Below are positions 51,471-62,941 of a stretch of DNA of 64,000 nucleotides, in pieces. Numbering within the stretch: position 1 is the stretch's first letter; each line of letters begins with the position of its first letter. The stretch covers positions 17,853,245 to 17,917,244 of the forward strand of contig CM068322.1 of the NCBI GenBank assembly GCA_034766995.1. The letters run 5' to 3'. A program made the translations under genes and the position numbers. The stretch is from Acanthacorydalis orientalis (Eukaryota > Arthropoda > Insecta > Megaloptera > Corydalidae). The notes under the pieces were generated by a model. It was not told the DNA's origin and did no database searches. It was given only the letters and a program-made list of their open reading frames with translations.

Positions 51471-52085
51471 AACGAATATAATTCTTTACCCATATAATTT
51501 TTAATAAGCATAAAAATAAATTTTGAACTGTAATAGTTCTGCATAAAAGTTATTAAAGTTTAGTCGAATTTGTAAAATTTTATTCAAATTTCAATATAAT
51601 TCTAAATCAATAATATTATAAAAATGTATGATTTTTAAATGTAGAAAAATATTTTCCACTTAAAACATGATACAGTATTTTTATAGTTGTACACAAGATC
51701 TATTTTTATGATTATTTTAATCAATTTCGACGCAAATATTATTTTCAAGTAGTTTAAAATATTAACATTCATTATTCTATACTAATCTCATAGATCACAT
51801 TTGAATATGTTTCTTCTATGAAAATTCTTGAATTGTTCTATGAAAGAGTGCGAGATTTAAAAATGATGAAATCGAAACAGGTCGTAAAATAAATGAATTC
51901 AGGTGTAATCTACCGGATTCGATAGAACAAGTACAAATAAAAACAATAATAATAGCTAGACGCAAAACTATAAATAAAATGTTGTTTTGATTCCATCTTA
52001 TACTATTAGTTATAAAAATTTAAATGTTTCCTTCAATGAAGTATGGACTTAAATAACAAATTATTTCTTTAATTATTTTTTCACG

Positions 52086-52119
52086 ATTCAAAAAGTAATG
52101 AATTCATTACTTTTTGAAT
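52086..52119. repeat. Perfect 34-bp palindrome
   Basis: Left half ATTCAAAAAGTAATGAA (52086-52102) is the exact inverse complement of TTCATTACTTTTTGAAT (52103-52119). There is no spacer, and the centre is an EcoRI-type GAATTC. Confidence 0.95.
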
Positions 52120-52438
52120 TGTAGCACAGTAATGAAATCAATTTTAAAAAATATTTTAAATTAATAATTATTTCATAGCTTAAAATAACAGATTCAAAAT
52201 AACATTATTAACATAAAACACGATTATAATCCAAGATTTTATTTGTCTTATTATTTTCATTGTTTTAAAATACATTAGTCATAGTCAAGATAATTAAATT
52301 TATATTCAACCATTTTTTTTAAGAATAATCATGTCGGAAATTTTAACCATTATCAGTAGCATTAACTGTTTTAGCTACCTCTCCCTGTTCTATCTAAGTG
52401 AAATGTTAATATATTAATAAATTTCAAGATAAATCTTA

Positions 52439-52470
<32 letters not shown>

Positions 52471-53821
52471 CTTTTTAATAACACAATTTAAATTAATTTT
52501 GTATCATTACAACATAACTCTTTGTAAATTTAACAGATACAAACTGTATATGAAACATACATTTGTATACAATTTATTACGTACTTGTCAAAGGAACACA
52601 GGTCGCTGAAAAATTCACAGCAGGAACATTTTGATAGAATATTTCATACATTAATATATAAACGTTTATCAAACCTTAATGGAACTAATAATTACATTGA
52701 CTTAATTCCGTCTAGTCAATACAATCGTTTAATCGCCAATGTATTGCTTTTGAGATTTCTTCTAATCCTATATATATATATATAATGTGTGTGTGTGTTT
52801 GTATGTGTGCATGTCAAAATATTTGACACTTAATATGTATCTATTTTGAATACAATTATAACGATTAATTGTTTTAATTTATCTGTATTCAATTTATAAT
52901 TATATATTATAATACATAATATAATCCATAAATTATTCTCATGTGAAACAAAATCAAAAATAAATCCGTACATTTTTAAGTCATTTATTTATAATTTGTT
53001 AGAATAATATTTCAAATTTCTAAACCAGCATACAAAGTAGATGTCGAAATAATGTTTATCGCATTTATATCATTCCAAAAATATTTTATAATACTAAATA
53101 CAAATACTTATATATCAATATTAAAAATAAATGTGTAAGAGATTTTTTATCAACACGAATTATTTACTTCAATAAATAAATGTACGATGAACAGTTCATA
53201 GATAACATGACCAAATGTCCGATTTGACCGGAAAAATACCGGTTTTCGAACACTTGTTCTAGTTTTATATAAAGTCAAATAAAATACCACACTTAATAAG
53301 GTACAATAGAATAACGTTTGTTTTTGGTTATGCAATAAAATATATTGAATTACAACCGGTTGAAAAATGTACATAAGCGATTAATTAACATATTTTTCTG
53401 TGTTGTGCCAAAGTGATTTCTATACTTCTTTTCGTTATTTTAAAATAAAAAAAGTTTGGAAAAAATGTTAAATGATATAAAAATATTTCTGTAATGTGGT
53501 ATAAATGTGCATATGTATGTATTTATATATTAATAATGGAGTTATTCTAAAATAAATATATTTTAACACAAATAATAAAATTCGAATATAATAAAAATTG
53601 AATAATCTAATTTTTTTATAGCATTCATAGATGTTTCTTATGTTTACTTTTCTGAAAATATAATTCATATGATTATAATCTTATAATAATAATTAGTATA
53701 CCTACTTAAGACAGTAGTCTACTAATTGAAAATCAAAAAATACCAATCGCTTTTTTCACTAATTATCGTTGTCTACTCATCGTAAAAAGTTTTTCTCTCT
53801 CTCTTTCTTTACACACACATG

Positions 53822-53823
<2 letters not shown>

Positions 53824-53862
<39 letters not shown>
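53824..53862. repeat. (TA)n microsatellite
   Basis: About 19 TA units preceded by ACACACACATGCACA. Confidence 0.95.
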
Positions 53863-53867
<5 letters not shown>

Positions 53868-54281
53868 CAAATATTTTATTGTCGTTTTCAATATTTATAT
53901 AAACATAAGCATGCCTTTCTATGCCTTTACTATTTCTTTAATCATTTTTCTCACATAAATCATCAATGTAATGCATGTGAGCACATCACTGTGATGTACT
54001 AAACTACTAAAAGAATATTTCTGATATTAAACAATACCTAAATAACTCGTAAATTAAAGACTACATAACTTGTAAGCTGTTTATCAATCTTCATCTACAT
54101 TTACAGTATCGTTAATTAAGAATTCAAATAAACATGGAGATTAATCATAGGTCGAAGAAAAAAATATTTACACACGAACAAAAGCATTGGTTCAAATATA
54201 ACATTAATCTACATATTTAAATAAGAAATATGTGAACATTTTATTTTATTACCGTTTTATTTTGTAACATTTAAATTATTA

Positions 54282-54295
54282 TATATATATATATA

Positions 54296-54331
<36 letters not shown>

Positions 54332-54357
54332 ATGTATGTATATATATATATATATGT
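54282..54357. repeat. (TA)n/(TATG) microsatellite
   Basis: Three TA runs split by TAATGTATA and TGTGTATGTATG. Confidence 0.95.
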
Positions 54358-55561
54358 AAATACACAAGTGCACTGTTGTAGAAAATACAATGATTCATAT
54401 ATACAAATTAAAAGTGGAAAAATAAAACATAAAATCAAGTCATAATTAATTTAAAAATAGATATTTATTTTAGATAAAATATGGAAATAAGTTAATTGGG
54501 AACATAATCTTTAGATGAATCTGTAGGGAAAAAAATGAAAAGATGTTTTTGTAGTTTTTTTTATTATTTTTTAATTATTATTGAAGACGATTCATGTGGA
54601 TCATTCATTTGAAATAATGCGTTCATACGGAAATATATAATTTTGTTAAAATGTGAATATAAAACCATTTAAATAAATATCGTAATACAGAAATAATGCA
54701 GATGTCATCTGATATAAAGTACAGTCATTAATCGAAACTGGACGCATATTTCTGATGATATGGATACAAACAGTGAACTCTCATTTAATGTTCACAGCTA
54801 TTACTGATTTTTTTTCAGCTAATTCATTATGATAATTTCAACAGATTTATGCTAGTTTTTTGTTTCGAGTTTAAAATTTTATCTGTAAAAAAATGTTCAA
54901 TAATTATCAATGTTTCTCCGTGCATATAATTTTTTATTATAGTAATTTCTACACGGAGCCAAATGTCACAAACAAAATTAAATCCATATTCATATTAATT
55001 TTTTACCGAAATCAACCTTCAAGTATGTTTCCGAAATTAAAAAAAAATTTTAAACTCAAAATATCACAGTCAGATATAATTAATTTAAATTTACTTGCTA
55101 TAATTACAAAATAATAAATATTTTAAGGACAACCAGAAATGAATGGCTACTTTTTTAAGTATGTGTATATATATATATATATAAATCAATTTTACATTGT
55201 AAAAGTTTTATGAATAAAACATTCATTACAGAACAAAAACAATATATATTTTAAATATGTATATTGTAATTAGAAAATGTTAATAAATATACGAATATTT
55301 ATATTTTTATAGTTTCACTACATAATAATTGTGTTTAATAAATAATACTAACAAGCAATAATATTTTATTTATGAGTTATGTCAAAAGAATCGATTTTCA
55401 GAACGGAAATTTTATAAATCACTATATAAATTCATGTTATTAAATTTAATAGAAGACATGTTTACTATTGCACTGGAATATAATAATAAGGAATTTAAAT
55501 TGATTAAAATTCGATATTATCAGCTAATTAGACAAACTTAATTTGATATAAATAAAATATA

Positions 55562-56082
55562 CTAGGTTGGTAGGAAAATAATTGCGGTTTTTTTTTTTAA
55601 TGAAAGTATCATTTATATGTGTTCATGTTAATATCATTTTAAAGTGAATTTTCGGTCTGTATTTTGGTAACATCGACTTTGGTTTTATTATTAATTTTCC
55701 TTTAAGCTATCGAATTAAAAATGGAAAAGAAGAGCAATTTTTTGTATGAGTTCACAACGGGAGGTAAAGCAACAGAAACTGCTCGTAAACAAAACGATAT
55801 TTTTGGTGTGGGTGCTGTTAAAAAAGTACGGTGCAATGGTGGTTCTAAAAATTTCGTACCGGAAACGTGTCTTGAAGATGAAGAAGGTCGCGGTCATCCT
55901 TCTTCAGTTCTTAACGAACAATAGAAGGCGTTAGTTGAATCAGAACCACGCACATTTCGAGAGCTTGCACAAAAGTTAGGCGTTAGTCATCCAACAGTTC
56001 TGTACCACTTAAGACTACTTAAATTAAAAAATGTATATTAATTTGAAGGTCATAAACTGCAGTTATTTTTCTACCAACCTTT
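55562..56082 (+). mobile_element. Mariner group A deletion derivative, copy 4
   Basis: The left end CTAGGTTGGTAGGAAAATAA then TTGCGGTTT is crisp and preceded by TA. The right end TTTTTCTACCAACCT is intact up to its last two or three bases. Length about 520 bp. The transposase ATG is 159 bases inside. After the second helix-turn-helix segment (SHPTVLYHL) the sequence joins directly to TGTATATTAATTTGAAGGTC, the element's 3' end, as in copies 1, 2, 3 and 5. Confidence 0.93.
55721..56041 (+). pseudogene. Mariner transposase DNA-binding remnant (group A, copy 4)
   Basis: The longest continuous mariner frame in the window: 67 codons to a TAG at 55922, then open again for 38 codons to TAA at 56039. 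Visible parts are FLYEFTTGGKATETARKQND, VGAVK, LEDEEGRGHPSSVLNEQ, then LVESEPRTFRELAQKLGVSH and PTVLYHL. Compared with copies 1 and 3, one base is lost after VGAVK. This scrambles the KERTVQWWFQKF region into KVRCNGGSKNF, and the frame is restored before LEDE. The first helix-turn-helix is therefore damaged while the second is intact in sequence. No catalytic domain. Expression is unlikely, and if it occurred it could make only a short peptide. Confidence 0.88.
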
Positions 56083-56755
56083 GATTAAAATCAACAATTG
56101 ATAAAAAATAGATTTTAGTTGAAACTATTAAATTTTTAAAAAAATGTTTATTAAGGAATGTTATTAACTCTGAGCACAAAAACATTCCATCATCGCATTT
56201 AATTCCAGTGGAATTATAAATAATAAAAAAATACCCACCCATACTTCAAAGATTCAAATTTCCCCAGAAGTGTGTCTTCAAAATATCAACTGAAAAAACG
56301 ATTATTTTTTAAGTATATTTTCATACGTGTGAATATTTTTTATTAACGTAGCGCATTTTGTTTTCTAATTCTATGTATTTATTAAAATGCACATATAAAT
56401 ATTCATAGAAATGAATATTTATAAATGCATATATATATATATATTAGAAATAAAACTGCTAAACTCAAATTAACATATTTTCTATTTAAAAATAATGATG
56501 CTTTTAATTTTTTGTTTAATAATCATATGTAAGTCAAGGTGAAAATCTAACTGTACATCAAAATTAGTTGTTAATTCTTCATTCATAATAAATCAAACTG
56601 ACGACCTTATGATTATTTTAGGCAATGTCAATCAATCACAATCTAACATAACTTCAATGTTATATAAAAAAAAATCATTCATAATGATGTAACTGACACA
56701 TATTTCTTTAATAATATTATTGTAAATTTTTTCAACCTTATTTAGATATATGCAC

Positions 56756-56811
<56 letters not shown>

Positions 56812-56862
56812 CATATAGTACATATATATATATATATATACATATATATATACATACATATA

Positions 56863-56952
<90 letters not shown>

Positions 56953-58029
56953 GAGTATATATATATATATATACGAAGGAAAAGCTTTTTTAAAAAGAGA
57001 AATTGGATTTTTAACATTTGAAAAATAAAAATATTTTCTAATTTCCTACTTAAGACATACAAATATCTTCTTACTATTAAATATATAATATATACTAAGT
57101 TTTGTATTACATATATATTAAATCTTGTTATTGACAAATCTATTTTATATTACAAGAAATATAACGTAAAATAATACAAAAGAAATTTTAGTGATACCAA
57201 AACTAATTTTTTAGATTGACAATTTCACTCTGATTTCAAAACGAATGACTGAAAAACTTTTTAATTATACATAAGTTCGAATATTTTTTTTAATATAAAT
57301 GTGTATAAATATCTTTATAACGCAAAAAAAATAATAAGTGCAGTATTACAGACACAAGTCATTTTTTAAAACAAAGATTAAGATTCGACTTTCAACAGAA
57401 TATCAAATTTCTATCTCACTCATCAACACAATATGTATTCTTTCTTTGAGATCGTATTATTTTATAACTATTTTAACCCATTAAAATATATTTATCTTTC
57501 TTTTATTCATCTACTAAATTTTTTGACAAACTTCTGACAATTATTTATAATTTAATTATTTATAAAATTATATTTCACATCATCAATTTTGCATTTTTAA
57601 ATTCTAAATGCAATATTTCTAAAAAAAAAAATCTTTCTCTTAATCTTTCATTGGAAATTTTCAGAGTGAAAATATCATTCTGACATAAGTTATCAATCAC
57701 TATGACATATTGTCGGCGCTAATGATCTTATCTGTCGACCCACCCCTAAACCTCAAATATCTATCTTATTACATATGCTATTTAAAACGCATTCTTGGAT
57801 ATTATCTCACGATCAATTATCATTTTCATAATCCCAGTTATCTTTTTTAGAGTGTCAGTGAATAGATTTGTAGTTAAATGTTTATCGCATGTGAATTATT
57901 TCTTTAAAGGCATTACTTTTTATTAACGAGGTATTTTCTCCTGCATGCTTTTTAAATCGAGTCTATTACTATTATAATTTTGAATATTTTTATTCCAAAT
58001 TCATGTTATTAATATATAAAGATTTTTAT
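56083..58029. other. AT-rich non-coding DNA
   Basis: No gene seen. The 131-codon minus-strand frame at 56742-57137, the longest in the window, is mainly Tyr-Ile read-through of the TA array. A small less AT-rich patch at 57700-57770 (GTCGGCGC, GTCGACCCACCCC) has no frame. Confidence 0.6.
56757..56974. repeat. Long (TA)n array with duplicated CATACATATAGTACATA unit
   Basis: About 215 bases of almost pure TA. The interruption TACATACATATAGTACATAT occurs twice about 46 bases apart, and single TACATA and TACGAGTA breaks also occur. It is the largest microsatellite in the window. Confidence 0.95.
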
Positions 58030-58160
58030 ACATTTTAATACTTTGAAGATGGTAGTATTGGCAGCGAATTGTGTATTGTGAAGTCATTGTCAAAATGATC
58101 AATAACCAGTTATTAATTTTTTTAATATTTTTTTTCTTGTTTTAAAAGAAATCATTTGTA
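58030..58160 (+). mobile_element. Palindromic MITE-like element, family C, fragment
   Basis: ACTTTGAAGATGGTAGTATT then GCGAATTGTGTATTGTGAAG then AAAATGATCAATAACCAGTT matches the half-element at 37133-37190 (GACGGTGATGTTATCGCATT, CGAATTGTGTATAAGCAGCA). The other half is not seen. Confidence 0.45.
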
Positions 58161-58307
58161 AAAATGATTTTAGCAACATTTTCAAAACTCATGATTCTGA
58201 CATTTATTTATGGTTCTTATCACTGTATTATAAAATAAAATTCGATATTTTATAATACTCTATTATAAATTAATTAGTCATGCTCCAACAGAAAATACTA
58301 ATGTATC

Positions 58308-58309
<2 letters not shown>

Positions 58310-58345
<36 letters not shown>
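58310..58345. repeat. (TA)n(GA)n microsatellite
   Basis: About seven TA units followed by about 12 GA units. Confidence 0.95.
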
Positions 58346-59059
58346 ATGATTTAATTAAGGCTTCTACTTGGAAAGGGCACAGTGATTAAGAAAAGTCATG
58401 TTATTGTTTATTTAGAATTATAGTTCAATTCAATACTAAAATGCAATTGAACTTAAGTAATAAATGAAGGATAATATATTTTTTTAATTTTTAAATACTT
58501 TTGCCTAAAATCCTTAGTTGAATCATCATATATATATATATATAATTATGTAATATTATGTCATAGATAAGGAAACACTAACAAAAGAATAAATCACTAA
58601 ATTAAATACTGGAAAATACAAATTACATAAACTCTGTAATTAAACCTTCAAGATACAATAGAACATAAAATATCTTATAGCATGTGTTTGTGAAAAAATC
58701 TTGTGAAGAAACTACATAAGAAAAAAATAAATCGTTAAAACACCTAATTGAGCAATAATATAAATGTCCACATACATCTGTCCACTACGAACGATACAGT
58801 GTTACTATTGAAAATAATTTCATGTCTAATTCGTTTCGTTAGACACAACTACTTTCACCATTTAAGACGTTATCCAACAGTTTTCAAGGTTTCTATGTTA
58901 ATGAAAATTCCTGTATATGTTGTGAAGAACAAGGTGAATGATTTCGAAGTATTATAAGAGGTCATTCTAAAATGATTGCGTAAAAACCGCGTCACTATTT
59001 TGTTTAAAAAATGCATATATTTAATTTAATGCATACGTTGGTTCATTTATATACAGTAC

Positions 59060-59062
<3 letters not shown>

Positions 59063-59112
<50 letters not shown>
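59063..59112. repeat. (TA)n microsatellite
   Basis: About 25 TA units. Confidence 0.95.
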
Positions 59113-59120
<8 letters not shown>

Positions 59121-59284
59121 AATCTTTTTATAAGCCTATTATTTATGTACGAAAATATCTAACAACAGATAAATAATACAAAAAAGTAATTACGCACATC
59201 AGTTTTAACAACAAGAATCCAAGTTTAATTTTTTTATTTTAATTTAAATTTAGATATAGGCACAAAACTGTTCTGATGCTGTAG

Positions 59285-59620
59285 TTATTCACTTTCTCAA
59301 ATGATTTATTTTATCTTTTCTCATCCCACAAACTCCATTAATTTTTTCGATCAAAAATATTTAATAAATTATTATTGATTGTTTTAGATTATCGCTTATA
59401 CGCATTTCGATTACAATGCCATTATCCCCAGAGCGTCAACGTACAAAAAAAAAAACGATTTTTGTGTATCTTAACACTATGAGGATGATGACGGTTCCAT
59501 AAAAATGTGCATAAGTGATAATCGAAAATAATCAATAATAATTTATTGAATATTTTTCATCGAAACAATTTTGTGTGATTTGTGGGGAACAAAAAGAATT
59601 TATTTGTGAAATTAAAGTTT
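59285..59620 (+). mobile_element. Palindromic MITE-like element, family C, best copy
   Basis: Left arm: ATTCACTTTC, then CCCACAAACTCCATTAATTT, CGATCAAAAATATTTAATAA and ATTATTATTGATTGTTTTAG. Right arm, as mirrored text: AATAATCAATAATAATTTAT, GAATATTTTTCATCG, then TTTTGTGTGATTTGTGGGG. Arms of about 90 bases are imperfectly inverse. Even the inner part repeats: GCTTATACGCATTTCG on the left against GTGCATAAGTGATAATCG on the right. No coding sequence. It is a fold-back or long-TIR MITE whose mobilising transposase is unknown. Confidence 0.7.
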
Positions 59621-59857
59621 AGAATTTTTCTAAAATCGCACAATTAAGTATCAGACGATGAGTTTTATGTTCATAAAATATTTGGTTATAAGAATAAAGC
59701 TATATTCATTCACAAATCGACATTATTCGATACAAAGTGTATTTTCAAGCTCGAAAATAACAATTCTGAAAAAAATATCAAAAGTGCAGAGAATAATACT
59801 CTCACACTTTCAGAAAGAGTGATCCACCACAAAGATTAGTAATTATTCTAATAAATA

Positions 59858-59860
<3 letters not shown>
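59621..59860. other. AT-rich non-coding DNA
   Basis: Short unremarkable interval between the palindromic element and a TA tract. Confidence 0.6.
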
Positions 59861-59892
<32 letters not shown>

Positions 59893-59913
59893 CATACATA
59901 CACATATGTTATA

Positions 59914-59938
59914 TTAGGTTGGTAGAAAAATAATTGCT
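59914..59938 (+). mobile_element. Solo mariner group A terminal repeat
   Basis: TTAGGTTGGTAGAAAAATAA then TTGC, preceded by TA. It matches the left terminus of the group A copies almost perfectly, but the sequence beyond is unrelated, and no right end follows within the next kilobase. Confidence 0.8.
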
Positions 59939-59982
59939 AATTTGCCAAAGAAATAATTAATTAATGTATAATATGTGTGATA

Positions 59983-59986
<4 letters not shown>

Positions 59987-60019
<33 letters not shown>

Positions 60020-60040
60020 TGTATATATATATATATATAT
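59987..60040. repeat. (TA)n microsatellite
   Basis: Two TA runs split by TGTTTGTA. Confidence 0.95.
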
Positions 60041-60423
60041 AAATACCTAAAAAGAGCCACACATATAATATTTAGGGCAATTGTAATATGTATAAATATT
60101 TATACAGCATGTTTGCAGGACTTCATAAAATATTACAATATAATAAGTCCTTCAATGAAGAGCTCTATTTGAATTCATCTTAAAATTACATTTCGCTACT
60201 GCAAAAACTACTTTCACATTTTCAATACACTCATTCTCACTTAACGAACAACACATCGCACTATTAGTTAAATAAATATGAAACTATTATTCATTATACT
60301 TACACTCACTTGTATTTCAATATGACATTTTGTCAATAATGGAAAATTATTGTAATATTTATTCATCTGTCCATATAATATTCATTAACCATCAGGTATT
60401 TCGAATATTATTTTTGCATTTAT

Positions 60424-60497
<74 letters not shown>

Positions 60498-60846
60498 GGG
60501 AAGAAATACATATTATTTAATTGTTTGTCATACATATTGCAATTAAATTGTAACAGGCATTTTTAATATCAATTAGAATTAATTATAACATACTTTCACT
60601 AGAAATATGACTAAATTTGAGTTATTAAGCAATGACAAATGCATTCGTTTGGACATAACAGCAATTAGTGTTTATAAAATTTATATTGAAACCAATAATA
60701 ACGATACAAAAGTATATGTATGATTAAATATGTTGCAAGGGCAAACACGCATAAAGATATTTTAGAAATCAATTTATTTGCATATAGGTAATTATATGCC
60801 CGAAATATATCCTTTCTCTTGAATCATGAGATTCTGTTTTTATTGG

Positions 60847-60877
<31 letters not shown>

Positions 60878-62360
60878 TCGCATAAAATATATACAATTTC
60901 TCATTAATAGTTCATACCACTGAAATTCGATTAAAAAAATCACTTAAATAAAATAAACCGCTAACAAATTTGATTGATTTTTGCTACCAAGCTATAGAAA
61001 ATTACAATTTAAACTAGTTTAAAAACATTATATATTTCACTTTTAAAAGAATTAACATATGTGAAACATGATAAATACTAGGACTTATAAACTTTGCAAA
61101 AAAATAAATAATTAAATTTAAATGAAATTATATTTGTGTCCTTCCTTATTTCCGATCTCGTATTATCCTCTTCGGCTGAATTTGATTAGACTTCAAATAT
61201 TTTATATACCTAGTATCAAACTACCAACCAATAATAAGCCCGAAATAACAAGAGAAAGGTAGCAAAAAATACTTTAAGATCAAAACGGATCGTAGCCAAA
61301 TTTATTAACAGTGATTCTTTTGGAAAATTTCTAAGTAATATTCAGTTATTAAAATTTAAAGAGAATTTTTTTTTAAATACATCAAATAATTATGAACTAT
61401 ATTATTTTTCAGCGACTTATTGATCAATCATTCGCCGTATATTGAAAGATATTTATTTTTAATTTGGATTCAGTAAACTTTAATATAATCTCATATAAAT
61501 AAGTATTTGTAAATGAAATCGAGTGACATGATAAATTCAGACTTGTTCTCTTAGATACTTTTTTGATGTTTACAATAAGTGAATGGCAGTCAGTAACTAT
61601 ACTGAGTAGAGAAAGAAAATAAATAATTATTTTTCTGATTTATTTATTTATAATAAACAACTGCAAATTATCTAAGAGATATATAAAAAATATTGTTTAT
61701 TTTACAGTTTCTGTCATAAGAATTAAAAACGAAAATAAATTCTTTAAAATATAAGTATTGAAAAAAATGTACATGTATATAAAAATATACTAGTTGTAAA
61801 TAATAGTATATAAAGTAGTAAAATAATATAAAAACAATTTACTATAATTTGTACAAGTCCTAAATATCCACTTGGTAGTCATGATTTTTGAAGACTCAGA
61901 TAAAGGAAATACAAAATAATATTATATATAACATATTTAACTCATATTAAACATTAATAATAATACAATATGTTATAAACGAACGGAAAATAAATTAATT
62001 AAAATGAATGTTCACACTGACTGACTATTATATATACCAGATTAAAAAATGTACCAAGAATATACAATCACAAATCATCACTACAATTTCAAAACATTTT
62101 TTTATTTTATTTTTACAATATCTATGCATTATACTCCATAGAGAGGGAAATTGCTTTGGGTTAGTTAAGATAATCCTAAGATCTAAAAAGTTTGAAATTA
62201 ATAGAATAATTTATTTTCTTTGATACAAATTTATAATCGATACACATATCCATAATTATTTCATATTCTCAGTAAGGCAGTTTTCAATTCACTTTTGAAA
62301 ATGTTTTTCAAATTAGAAGTACATTTTTAATATGTAGAACTGAACTATTTTTCAAATATA
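60041..62360. other. AT-rich non-coding DNA
   Basis: No gene seen. (CA)(TA)(TG)(TA) microsatellite at 60424-60495 and TA tract at 60849-60870. The 71-codon frame at 62008-62223 has no recognised domain. Confidence 0.6.
60424..60495. repeat. (CA)n(TA)n(TG)n(TA)n microsatellite
   Basis: ACACACACACAC, TA run, CATGTGTGTGTG, second TA run. The tract is roughly symmetric. Confidence 0.95.
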
Positions 62361-62941
62361 TTATGTTAGTAAAAAAATAATTGAAGTTTATGACCTTCAA
62401 ATTCTTATACATTTTTAAGTGGTCCATAACTGTTGAATGACTAACACTTTACTTTTGTGCAACCTCTTCAATAGTTGTGCGTGGTTTTGATTTAACTAAC
62501 GTCTTCAATTGGTCGTTAAGAACTGAATAAGGATGCCCGAGACGTTTCATCTTCAAGGTTCTCGTTCCCAGTACGAATTTTTTGGAACCACCATTGCACC
62601 GTACGTTCCTTAACAGTACCCAAACCAAAAGTATCTTAATTTAAGAACAGTTTCTGCTGCTTTACCACCCGTTTTGAACTCCTACAAAAAATTTGCTTTT
62701 ATTTGCTTCTTCTCTATCTTTTAATTGTTTAATTTATTTTTTTTTTAATTTTAATTCAATAACCCAATTCGAAGCAAAATTAATTATGAAACCAAAGCCG
62801 ATTTTACCAAAAAATAGACCAAATATACACTTTAAACTATATTAACATGAACATTATTAAATGACACTTTCATTACAAAAAAAAAATAAAATTAGGATTC
62901 AGAAAACAAAATTGAAATTATTGTCCTACTAACCAACCTAA
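62361..62941 (-). mobile_element. Mariner group A deletion derivative, copy 5
   Basis: The left end TTATGTTAGTAAAAAAATAA then TTG is worn. The right end reads TGTCCTACTAACCAACCTAA with a small insertion of ACTA-like sequence inside the terminal repeat. Length about 580 bp. The transposase reads on the minus strand, with the same catalytic-domain deletion and the same 3' join (ATGGACCACTTAAAAATGTA in reverse complement) as its relatives. Confidence 0.9.
62425..62717 (-). pseudogene. Mariner transposase DNA-binding remnant (group A, copy 5)
   Basis: On the minus strand the expected start is ATA instead of ATG, followed by EKKQIKANFL, a stop in place of Tyr, then EFKTGGKAAETVLKL. A deletion of a few bases then shifts frame, after which VGTVKERTVQWWFQKI-like coding continues, with RTGNENLEDE, and the second segment reads RPLRTTIEE-like to SHSTVMDHLK with one stop. 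This is the mariner paired helix-turn-helix region only. It is non-functional because of the lost start, stops and deletion. Confidence 0.82.

Larger units (their letters stand above)
49807..52085. other. AT-rich non-coding DNA
   Basis: No gene seen. TA/TG tracts at 50190-50245 and 50762-50822, and a stem-loop at 51425-51470. Confidence 0.6.
52120..55561. other. AT-rich non-coding DNA with microsatellites
   Basis: No gene seen. The 66-codon frame at 52585-52785 is less biased in residues but runs into a TA tract and has no recognised domain. TA tracts lie at 52444-52470, 52770-52800, 53824-53862, 54282-54357 and 55164-55184. Confidence 0.55.
58161..59284. other. AT-rich non-coding DNA
   Basis: No gene seen. 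(TA)n(GA)n at 58310-58345 and (TA)n at 59063-59112. The 69-codon frame at 58748-58957 has no recognised domain. Confidence 0.6.

Noticed and set aside
52585..52785. 66-codon frame with a more protein-like residue mix
   Set aside because: Ends in a TA tract. No recognised motif and no neighbouring exon or splice pattern I could support.
55715..55934. Additional frames on both strands over the mariner copy at 55562
   Set aside because: Shadows of the transposase remnant at 55721-56041.
56742..57137. 131-codon minus-strand frame, the longest in the window
   Set aside because: More than half is Tyr-Ile repeat from a (TA)n array and the rest has random AT-rich composition. No domain, no start context.
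58748..58957. 69-codon frame with LRRYP and VVKNKVNDF stretches
   Set aside because: No family match comes to mind. Not long enough to exceed chance.
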